A stretch of 64,000 bases of DNA from Pseudomonas sp. 30_B (GTDB lineage Bacteria > Pseudomonadota > Gammaproteobacteria > Pseudomonadales > Pseudomonadaceae), in NCBI RefSeq assembly GCF_017491605.1, contig NZ_JAFGYY010000002.1, positions 186,001 to 250,000 of the forward strand, in the 5' to 3' direction. Below are positions 39,971 to 46,749 of this stretch, piece after piece (within the stretch, counting starts at the first letter, position 1; the number at the start of each line of letters is the position of its first letter). The translations under genes and the position numbers were made by a program. The notes beneath the pieces were generated by a model. It had not been told where the DNA came from. It did not search any database and saw only the letters and a list, made by a program, of their open reading frames with translations.

Positions 39971-40999
39971 ATGAAGAACCCGATTCTGGGAGCCCTGCTC
40001 ATGGGCGTGGCGTCCGGTGCCATGGCCGCGGACCTGACCGTGATCTCCTTCGGCGGCGCCAGCAAGGACGTGCAGACCGAAGCCTTCTACAAACCCTTCG
40101 AGAAGAAGGAAGGGATGAAGGTGATCGCCGGCGAGTACAACGGCGAAATGGGCAAGATCAAGGCCATGGTCGACACCGGCAGCGTCAACTGGGACGTCGT
40201 GCAGGTCGAAGGGCCGGAACTGCTGCGCGGCTGCGACGAGGGCCTGTTCGAACACCTGGACCCGGCGAAGCTGGGCAAGGCCGCAGATTACGTGCCGGGC
40301 ACCGTCTCCGACTGCGGCGCCGGCCTGCTGGTGTGGTCGATGGCCATGGCCTACGACGCCAAGCGCCTGCCCAACGGCCCGACCGGTTGGGCGGACTTCT
40401 GGGATACGCAGAAATTCCCCGGCAAGCGCTCGATGCGCAAGGGCGCCAAGTACACCCTGGAGATCGCCCTGCTGGCGGATGGGGTGAAGAAAGAAGACCT
40501 GTACAAGGTGCTGGCGACGAAAGAGGGTGTGGACCGGGCCTTCAAGAAGCTCGACCAGATCAAGCCATCGATCCAGTGGTGGGAATCCGGTGCGCAGCCG
40601 ATGCAGTTCCTTGCCAGCGGCGACGTGGTGATGAGCACTGCCTATAACGGCCGTGTGTTCGCCGCCCAGGAAGAGGGCGCGCCGATGAAGGTGGTGTGGA
40701 ATGGCAGCCTGTACGCCATCGACTCCTGGGCGATCCCAAAGGGCAGCCCGAACAAGAAGGCCGCCGAGGATTTCATCGCTTTCTCGCTCAAGCCTGAGCA
40801 GCAGAAGATCCATACGGTGAAGCTGGGCTATGGCTCGGTCAACCTGGGGACTACCGCGCTGCTCGATCCCAAGCTGGTGGAGCGGCTGAACACCGCGCCG
40901 GCGAACCTGGAGCAGGCGGTGCCGGTGAACTTCGCGTTCTGGGTGGACCATGGCGAGGACCTGGAGCAGCGCTTCAATGCCTGGGCGGCGAAGGGCTGA
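39971..40999 (+). CDS. ABC transporter substrate-binding protein (PotD/PotF-like)
   Basis: A 342-residue periplasmic binding protein with signal peptide MKNPILGALLMGVASGAMA and the polyamine-type start DLTVISFGGASKDVQTEAFY. Later segments DFWDTQKFPGKRSMRKGAKY and AYNGRVFAAQEEGA are typical of the family. AGAGGTGG precedes ATG 39971. There is no ATPase or permease gene beside it, so it must work with components encoded elsewhere. MocR control is likely from position. Confidence 0.87.
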   Translation: MKNPILGALLMGVASGAMAADLTVISFGGASKDVQTEAFYKPFEKKEGMKVIAGEYNGEMGKIKAMVDTGSVNWDVVQVEGPELLRGCDEGLFEHLDPAKLGKAADYVPGTVSDCGAGLLVWSMAMAYDAKRLPNGPTGWADFWDTQKFPGKRSMRKGAKYTLEIALLADGVKKEDLYKVLATKEGVDRAFKKLDQIKPSIQWWESGAQPMQFLASGDVVMSTAYNGRVFAAQEEGAPMKVVWNGSLYAIDSWAIPKGSPNKKAAEDFIAFSLKPEQQKIHTVKLGYGSVNLGTTALLDPKLVERLNTAPANLEQAVPVNFAFWVDHGEDLEQRFNAWAAKG

Positions 41000-41040
41000 T
41001 CCGGGTGCTGGCGTAGTTCGCTTCTGCGGGGTGTTCCCCC

Positions 41041-41063
41041 GTAGGAGCGGACTTTGTCCGCGA
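41041..41063 (+). repeat. Type A REP at the left edge of the long repeat
   Basis: GTAGGAGCGGACTTTGTCCG plus CGA. With the inverted copy at 41563-41585 it brackets the long structured repeat. Immediately after, CTTTTGGG occurs three times in tandem (about 41066-41089). Confidence 0.8.
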
Positions 41064-41092
41064 TGCTTTTGGGCTTTTGGGCTTTTGGGTTG

Positions 41093-41475
41093 GGTGTTTC
41101 TGCGCCGCTCCGGCGTGTGCTGAGAGATTTTGTTTCGCCCCCTCGGGCGAGTCCCTTTTGGCGCCCCAAAAGGAACCAAAAGGGCTTGCCCCTGCATCCG
41201 GTTTTTCGCTTAGGCGAAAAATACCCTCGCTCCATCGAAGTTTCAGGGGCACGCGTCGACGGGCCATCCCTGGCCCGACGACGCTCTCGCGGCATCCATG
41301 CCGCTCAACCCCTGAAACTCCGATTCCACTCGGCCTCCTGAAGGGGCGCTCGGAGTGCGTGGGGATTTCTCTGGAAATCTTTAGAGCCAGAGCCAGAGCC
41401 AGAGCCAGAGCGATACGCAGGCTTTCGTAGGAGAGACGGGGGCGCCTAGCCCTTGTCCGCGAAATCCATCGCGGC
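41093..41475. repeat. Long structured noncoding repeat, copy 1
   Basis: A 383-base element shared with 53911-54280, most of it nearly identical. It folds into consecutive hairpins: TCGCCC/GGGCGA (41135-41150); CCTTTTGG/CCAAAAGG (41154-41173); TTTTTCGC/GCGAAAAA (41202-41221); then an outer stem GTTTCAGGGG/CCCCTGAAAC (41240-41249 with 41309-41318) enclosing GGGCCA/TGGCCC and GCGGCAT/ATGCCGC hairpins. A conserved GAAGGGGCGCTC tract and GATTTC/GAAATC hairpin follow. Open frames across it are not conserved in phase between copies, so I treat it as noncoding. Strand of action is unknown. Confidence 0.85.
41382..41411. repeat. Tandem hexamer (AGAGCC) inside the long repeat
   Basis: AGAGCC is repeated about four to five times in copy 1, where copy 2 has a single unit (CCAGAGCCAGCGC). 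A local slippage expansion. Confidence 0.85.
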
Positions 41476-41679
41476 AGAATTCTTTCGTACAGGTAACACC
41501 TCAGTGCTGTGCCTGTTCCGGCAGGGGCGTTCATCCTTCAATGCTGGGGGGACGGGAGGGCTTCGCGGACAAGGTCCGCTCCTACGGGAGCAATTCGTCC
41601 AGGCTCGGCTACGGAGTGGCGATGCGGTGAGGTGCATGGCTCTCGTAGGGGCTGGCCACGTCCGAGAGCAGCCTGGCGG
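41476..41679. other. Gene-free tail with REP remnants
   Basis: No supported gene. An inverted type A REP lies at 41563-41585, and degraded REP-like pieces (TACGGAGTGGCGATGCGG, CTCGTAGGGGCTGGCC) follow up to the methyltransferase stop. Confidence 0.6.
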
Positions 41680-42306
41680 CTAAACCCGCCGCCACACACT
41701 CGCCAGCCACGGCTGCTGCTCCCGCGGCAGGCCTGCCGGCCGGTAGTAATGCTCCAGCTCCGCAAAACCGGCGTCTGCCAGCAACTGCTTCCAGTTCTCC
41801 CAATCGTGATAGGAGCCGTAGCGCGGCCCGTTCCAGCCCTCGTCGTTCTGGCCGCGTGGGTTGGAGGCGAACAGCACGCCGCCGGGTTTCAACGCTGAAT
41901 GCAATTGCCCGAGTACGCGTGGCAGTTCCTGGCGCGGTACATGGAACAGGCTCGCGTTGGCATAGATGCCGTCGAAACGTTCGGCAGGCAGGTCGAGGGC
42001 GAGGAAGTCCTGCTGCCACACCTCGCAACCGCTGGCCTCGCGGGCCATGGCGACGAAATTCGGACAGCCGTCCAGCCCGACCGGCATGTGGCCCATGGAG
42101 CGGAACACGCACAGGTCGCGGCCGGGGCCGCAGCCGAAGTCGAGCAGGGCGAACGGTGGCTCGGCCTGGATATGACGCAGCAGGGCAGCGATGTTCTGGC
42201 TGACATCGTGCTCCCAGGTGCCTTCGCGGAAGGCGTCGGCGGTGGCCTGGTAGTGCTCCAGGGTCAGCCGGGAAATAGCGCGCAGGGTCTGGTCGTCGAG
42301 GCTCAT
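41680..42306 (-). CDS. SAM-dependent class I methyltransferase
   Basis: A 208-residue methyltransferase with motif I LLDFGCGPGRDLCVF, motif II-like GLDGCPNFVAMA and later RFDGIYANASLFHVPR. The start MSLDDQTLRAISRLTLEHYQ at 42306 is preferred because it matches the usual N-terminus; starts at 42315 and 42339 are in frame. Substrate unknown. Divergent from the 2OG-oxygenase gene. Confidence 0.87.
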   Translation of the reverse strand: MSLDDQTLRAISRLTLEHYQATADAFREGTWEHDVSQNIAALLRHIQAEPPFALLDFGCGPGRDLCVFRSMGHMPVGLDGCPNFVAMAREASGCEVWQQDFLALDLPAERFDGIYANASLFHVPRQELPRVLGQLHSALKPGGVLFASNPRGQNDEGWNGPRYGSYHDWENWKQLLADAGFAELEHYYRPAGLPREQQPWLASVWRRV

Positions 42307-42425
42307 GGCGGGCATTGGATGATTCGTCGGAGCTGCCATCTTAACGCGACTTTGAAAGTCAGCCGCGGCAAACAACGGTCGACGCGCAGACCTAGACTGG
42401 CGGCATGACCGACCGGAGTCCGCCC

Positions 42426-43136
42426 ATGAACGCCCTTGCACGACAGATCGCCGAACTGGACTGGCCGACCCTGGCCGCGCAACTCGACGCCAGCGGCCAA
42501 GCGCTGATCCCCGGCCTGCTCAGCCGATCCCAGTGCGAGACGCTACGTGCACTCTACGAAGAGGATTCTCCGTTCCGCAGCCGCGTGGTAATGGCCCGGT
42601 ACAACTTCGGCCAGGGCGAGTACCGATACTTCGCCTATCCCTTGCCGGCACTGGTGCAGGCGCTGCGCGAGGGCTTCTATCCGCCGCTGCGGCGCATCGC
42701 CAATACCTGGCACCAGCGCATGGACACCGGGATCAGCTACCCGCAAACCCACGCCGGGTTCCTCGCCCAATGCCACGGGGCCGGCCAACTGCGCCCAACC
42801 CCCTTGCTGCTGCGCTACGGCGTCGGCGACTACAACTGCCTGCACCAGGACCTCTACGGCGAACTGGCCTTCCCGCTGCAAGTGGCGATCCTGCTGTCGC
42901 GGCCCGGTGAGGAATTCGAGGGCGGTGAGTTCGTCCTCACCGAGCAGCGGCCGCGCATGCAGTCGCGGGTGGAAGTGGTGTCGCTCAGGCAGGGCGATGC
43001 CGTGGTGTTCGCCGTGGCCCAGCGACCGGTGCGGGGCGTGCGCGGTTATCACCGGGTGAACCTGCGCCACGGCGTCAGCCGCCTGCACGGCGGGGAACGC
43101 TACACCCTCGGGGTGATCTTCCACGACGCGCTCTGA
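42426..43136 (+). CDS. 2-Oxoglutarate/Fe(II)-dependent oxygenase
   Basis: A 236-residue double-stranded beta-helix oxygenase. The iron triad is His140 and Asp142 (CLHQDLYGE) with a distal His, probably His215 (NLRHGVSRL), and Arg225 in GGERYTLGVIFHDA to bind 2-oxoglutarate. It resembles prolyl-hydroxylase-like proteins of Pseudomonas. GGAG lies eight bases before ATG 42426; a start seven codons upstream also exists. Substrate unknown, possibly a protein or an amino acid. Confidence 0.85.
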   Translation: MNALARQIAELDWPTLAAQLDASGQALIPGLLSRSQCETLRALYEEDSPFRSRVVMARYNFGQGEYRYFAYPLPALVQALREGFYPPLRRIANTWHQRMDTGISYPQTHAGFLAQCHGAGQLRPTPLLLRYGVGDYNCLHQDLYGELAFPLQVAILLSRPGEEFEGGEFVLTEQRPRMQSRVEVVSLRQGDAVVFAVAQRPVRGVRGYHRVNLRHGVSRLHGGERYTLGVIFHDAL

Positions 43137-43186
43137 GCGCTACCTTCGGCGCATCCCGATGCCGATCACCTTCGCCGGGGCGCGGC

Positions 43187-44647
43187 TCAGGTCTTGTAGC
43201 GGCCCCCGGCATACTGCTTCAGCCAGGCCATCAGGCCGCGCTGCGGCGCCGCCACCGGCTGCTCCACCAGCAGTGCGGCGCTGGCCTTCTGGCGGAAGTC
43301 GAGCAGCCGGGTCATGGCTTCGGCGATCTCCTGCCGTGCCTCCAGGCAGGGTCCCAGCACGGCCTTGTCGATGCGATAGACCGCGCCATCGCTGAGGGCG
43401 GTGAACTGCGCCTGCCAGGCGGAGCCGGTGAGCACGCCGGCTTCGCCGATCACCTCGCCCGGCCCCATGCGCCCGGCTTCGAGGGTTTGCCCGCCGTGGG
43501 GCAGGGTCACGCTGACCACCCCGGTGTCGATGATCAGCAACTGGTCGCTGACATCGCCGGCCGCCAGCAGCACCTCGCCGGACTTGAAGGTCCGCCGCTG
43601 CATGGTCGCCGCCAGCTCGTCGCGCTCCGCGTCGGCCAGGGCGTCGAACAGCCCCGAGCGCACCAGCAGCGCACGGGCGCGGTTGGCGTGCTCGCGGGCG
43701 GGGAGATCGACCTCGCTGAGCAGCTCGATGCCGGCGGCCTGCAGGTGGCGGAAGGCCAGGTCGAAGAGCTGGTTGCGCGCTTCGCGCTTCTCGCCCATGG
43801 CGGCGACGAAACCGTTGAGTTCGTATTCCACGCCTTCGGGCGAGGACTTGCGCACGCTCACCGTCGGCGCCGGGTTGGCCAGCAGCATGCGGCAGCCGCC
43901 CAGCGCGCGTTCCAGCGCATCGATGGCCTTGCGCGGGCGCACCCGCGGGCTGAGGGTGAGGCTCAGGCTCAAGCCGTAGAGGTTGGCCGGCCGGCTGAGG
44001 TTGAGCACCTTGGCCTTGGCCGCCAGGGAGTTGGGCACCACTGCCAGGGTGCCCTGGGCGGTCTGCAGGTAGGTGGAGCGCCAGTCGATCTCGGTGACCT
44101 TGCCTTCGATGCCGTCGATGGATATCCAGTCGTCCAGCTGGTACGGCTTGGTGGTGTTGAGCACGATGCCGGAGAACACATCGCTCAGCGTGCTTTGCAG
44201 CGCCAGGCCGAGGACGATCGCGACCACCCCGGAAGTGGCCAGCAGGCCCTTCACCGGCAGCTCCAGCACATAGCCGGCGGCGGCGATGCTGGCGATGAGG
44301 AAGATCAGCGCGCCAACCACATCCTGCAGCAGCCGCCCGGCGTGGCCGACGCGTTGCACCAGGAGAAAGCCGAGCACGACCGTCAGGCAGCGCGCGGCGA
44401 ACAGCCACCAGATAATCTGCATGCCGGTGGCGACCATGTGGCTGGGCAGGTCGTCAGCCCAGGGCGCGGCGCCCAGCGGGTTCATTCCGGCGTTGAACAG
44501 CAGCAGGCTGAACAGCAGGAAGCACAGCACGCGGGCGGCCAGGCGCCAGTGCGGATGCGCCATGCCGAGCAGGCGCCAGAGCAGCAGGTCGATCAGGAGC
44601 AGCGCCGGGGCGGCGAACAGCGGGTGTTGATTGAGCAGGGCGGGCAT
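43187..44647 (-). CDS. MscS-family channel with C-terminal cyclic-nucleotide-binding-like domain
   Basis: A 486-residue membrane protein. Four to five N-terminal membrane helices precede the MscS pore/beta region (ATSGVVAIVLGLALQSTLSD ... DWISIDGIEGKVTEIDWRST). A C-terminal Crp-type beta-barrel (FKSGEVLLAAGDVSDQLLII ... PGEVIGEAGVLTG) follows at about residues 345-455, as in bacterial cyclic-nucleotide-gated channels (bCNG). Ligand binding is by family; the phosphate-binding Arg of true cAMP sites is not evident. ATG 44647 starts MPALLNQHPLF. Confidence 0.9.
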   Translation of the reverse strand: MPALLNQHPLFAAPALLLIDLLLWRLLGMAHPHWRLAARVLCFLLFSLLLFNAGMNPLGAAPWADDLPSHMVATGMQIIWWLFAARCLTVVLGFLLVQRVGHAGRLLQDVVGALIFLIASIAAAGYVLELPVKGLLATSGVVAIVLGLALQSTLSDVFSGIVLNTTKPYQLDDWISIDGIEGKVTEIDWRSTYLQTAQGTLAVVPNSLAAKAKVLNLSRPANLYGLSLSLTLSPRVRPRKAIDALERALGGCRMLLANPAPTVSVRKSSPEGVEYELNGFVAAMGEKREARNQLFDLAFRHLQAAGIELLSEVDLPAREHANRARALLVRSGLFDALADAERDELAATMQRRTFKSGEVLLAAGDVSDQLLIIDTGVVSVTLPHGGQTLEAGRMGPGEVIGEAGVLTGSAWQAQFTALSDGAVYRIDKAVLGPCLEARQEIAEAMTRLLDFRQKASAALLVEQPVAAPQRGLMAWLKQYAGGRYKT

Positions 44648-44708
44648 CGCGCCTCTCCGTGGGACGATGCGCAAAAGATGGCACAGAAAAAGGCTTCTGG
44701 CAGCCGCC

Positions 44709-45353
44709 TCAACCGGCGTTCGGTTGACGTGCGAGCTCCGCCCAGTCGGGGACTTCGATTTCACCGGCGACCCACGGCGAGCGGCCGCCGGTGTCGAACA
44801 GCACCAGGGTCTCGCCGTATTCCGGCGTTTCGCCTTCGGGCTTGTTCAGGTTATCCATCAGGCGGTCGAAGCACTCGCTGTGGGTCACCAGCACCAGGTT
44901 GCGCCGGGCGGTCTTGTGCTGGCGGATCCGGCCCAGCAGGTCATCGTTCTTGCAGGTGAAGAGCCAGTCCTGGCGGGCGACGCTGTGCTCGAACATCAGG
45001 TCCGCCGTCTGCGCGGTGCGGGTCAGCGGGCTGCTGTAGATGTCAGTGGTCGCCAGGCCATAGTGGGCGATGGCCCGGCCCAACCCCTTGGCCAGTTCGG
45101 CGGCGCGCGCGGTGATGCCGTCGGCCGCGCCCAGGCAGGGGGCGCTGGAGCGGTCGCAGCGTTCCATGTGGCGGACCAGCAGGATCACCCCGCCCTGTGT
45201 CCAGCGTTGCTGGAAGGCGTTGCGGTCGGGGTTGTCCAGTGATCCTGGCAGGATCGAACGCCAGGCGCACAGCGCCAGGGTGATGCCGGTCAGCAGGAGG
45301 AGAGCCAGGTAGGGATTTCTGGCGATGGATCGTACGGCGTGTGTGGGGTTCAC
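44709..45353 (-). CDS. Membrane-anchored histidine phosphatase-family protein
   Basis: A 214-residue protein with one N-terminal membrane segment (NPYLALLLLTGITLALCAWR), then a phosphoglycerate-mutase fold. The catalytic motif is VILLVRHMERCDRS, with RHM where RHG is usual, and a second His in LVLVTHSECFDRLMD. Layout recalls the Ais/PmrG LPS heptose phosphatase, so a periplasmic role is possible. Same strand as the channel gene, 61 bases upstream of it. Confidence 0.82.
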   Translation of the reverse strand: MNPTHAVRSIARNPYLALLLLTGITLALCAWRSILPGSLDNPDRNAFQQRWTQGGVILLVRHMERCDRSSAPCLGAADGITARAAELAKGLGRAIAHYGLATTDIYSSPLTRTAQTADLMFEHSVARQDWLFTCKNDDLLGRIRQHKTARRNLVLVTHSECFDRLMDNLNKPEGETPEYGETLVLFDTGGRSPWVAGEIEVPDWAELARQPNAG

Positions 45354-45439
45354 AGCGATCCCGGGTCAGAGTGCGAAAGGGCACATGTTGACCGGCGGGA
45401 ATGACAAACGTGCTACGGAATTGGTGAATCGATGGTTTT

Positions 45440-45585
45440 CTAGGTTCTGTACGAAAGTCGTCGAGCGAAGGTGAGGCGAGGCAAAAATCGGTGAGGACGC
45501 GGAGTTAACTGCAGTTAATGAGCAGTCGGAATCGATTTTTAACGAAGCATCACCGATGCGCAGACACTTTTCGTACAGAACCTAG
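45440..45585. mobile_element. MITE-like element with CTAG target duplication
   Basis: A 146-base unit bounded by CTAG on both sides and near-perfect inverted ends (GTTCTGTACGAAA / TTTCGTACAGAAC). The inside holds AAAAATCG/CGATTTTT arms and the perfect palindrome TTAACTGCAGTTAA (45505-45518). No transposase is encoded. The 4-base CTAG duplication fits the IS5-group preference, so a full-length partner elsewhere in the genome is expected. Its right end coincides with the stop codon of the HlyD-type gene. Confidence 0.82.
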
Positions 45586-46541
45586 TGCTCGGACTCCACC
45601 ACGCTGACTGTGGCCGTGGTCCCTGCGCGCAGGCGGTCGCGCCCGGCGTAGGCGGGGTCGATAGCGATGCGCACCGGGATGCGCTGGGCCAGTTTGACCC
45701 AGGTGTAGGTCGGGTTGATGTTGGCCAGCAGGCGGCTGCCGGGCAGGTTCTCGCGGTCGGTGATGGCGAAGGCGATGCTTTCCACCGTGCCGTCGAAGCG
45801 CTCGCCGCTCATCAGCTCGACGTGCACCCGAGCGCCTTCGTGGATGCGCGGCAGCTTGGTTTCCTCGAAGTAGCCGCTGACGTGGAAGGAGTCGCTGTCC
45901 ACCACGGCCACCAGCGCGGCACCGGCGGTGGCGTAGTCGCCGGCGCGGGTCAGCAGGTTGGTCACGTAGCCGTTTACCGGCGCCAGCACGCGGGTGCGCT
46001 CCAGGTCCAGGCGTGCCTGGCGCAATGCCGCTTCGGCCAGGCTGACGTTGGCCTGGGCCAGGCCCAGGTTGGCCTGTTCGCGCAGCAGCTGGGCTTCGGC
46101 CACGGCCACGTCGGTGCTGGCCTTTTCCCATTCCTCGTTGGAGATCGCCGAGCGCGCCTTCAGCGCTCGCCGCCGGGCCTCTTCGCTCTTGCGCTGATGC
46201 AGCAGCGCCTGGTTGGCGACAATGGCCGCCTGCGACTGCCCCAGCGCTGCCCGCGCCACTTCCACCGCGCGTTCGGCGTGCTGCACTGCCAGCTCGTAGC
46301 GGGCCGGGTCGATGGTCAGCAGCAGGTCGCCCTTGTTCACGTGCTGGTTGTCCTGCACGCGCAGCTCGACGATGCGCCCGGTGACGTCCGCCGACAGCGA
46401 CACCACGTCGGCCCGCACACGGGCGTCACGGGTCCAGGGCGCGCGGGTGTAGTAGACCCAGGCGTAACTGGCCAGCACCAGCGCGAGCGCCACCACGGCG
46501 AGGGTGATCAGCGGCGGGATCGCCTTGCGGACGTCGAGCAT
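45582..46541 (-). CDS. HlyD/EmrA-type membrane fusion protein (AaeA-like)
   Basis: A 319-residue periplasmic adaptor: one N-terminal membrane anchor (LITLAVVALALVLASYAWVY), a biotinyl-lipoyl half-motif (SLSADVTGRIVELRVQDNQH), a long alpha-hairpin (about 90-185), then the second lipoyl half and beta-barrel (RVLAPVNGYVTNLL). It pairs with the FUSC pump two genes upstream to export aromatic acids or drugs. Its TAG stop (45582-45584) lies in the CTAG duplicated by the adjoining MITE, so the C-terminus may be intact or slightly changed. Confidence 0.9.
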   Translation of the reverse strand: MLDVRKAIPPLITLAVVALALVLASYAWVYYTRAPWTRDARVRADVVSLSADVTGRIVELRVQDNQHVNKGDLLLTIDPARYELAVQHAERAVEVARAALGQSQAAIVANQALLHQRKSEEARRRALKARSAISNEEWEKASTDVAVAEAQLLREQANLGLAQANVSLAEAALRQARLDLERTRVLAPVNGYVTNLLTRAGDYATAGAALVAVVDSDSFHVSGYFEETKLPRIHEGARVHVELMSGERFDGTVESIAFAITDRENLPGSRLLANINPTYTWVKLAQRIPVRIAIDPAYAGRDRLRAGTTATVSVVESEH

Positions 46542-46542
46542 G

Positions 46543-46749
46543 TCAGTGCAGTGCCCCCATGAGCAGGATCAGGCTGGCGCAGATGCAGGTGTAGAGCGCG
46601 CCCTCGAACAGCGCTTCGTGCCAGACCCGGTGCAGCACGCCGAGGCGGCGCAGCGCCCAGTCCAGCAGCAGGAAGATCGGCAGGGCGAGGAGCAGCGCCT
46701 GGGCCAGCGGCGGCAGGTAGACGCCGCCCAGTTCGATATCAACGGGCAT
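46543..46749 (-). CDS. AaeX-like DUF1656 small membrane protein
   Basis: A 68-residue protein with two membrane helices, MPVDIELGGVYLPPLAQALL ..., the DUF1656 signature. It is always found between FUSC and HlyD genes in such efflux operons. The ATG at 46749 overlaps the end of the FUSC gene by 11 bases; a start six codons upstream is in frame. The HlyD gene begins one base after its stop. Confidence 0.87.
   Translation of the reverse strand: MPVDIELGGVYLPPLAQALLLALPIFLLLDWALRRLGVLHRVWHEALFEGALYTCICASLILLMGALH

Noticed and set aside
41054..41430. Open frames of 60-117 residues inside both copies of the long repeat
   Set aside because: The copies keep similar words in the conserved block but indels in the hairpins shift the frame between them, and no Shine-Dalgarno or codon bias supports translation.
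45582..46541. HlyD gene called a pseudogene because of the adjoining MITE
   Set aside because: The protein has normal length and a complete C-terminal barrel; the insertion only touches the stop codon.
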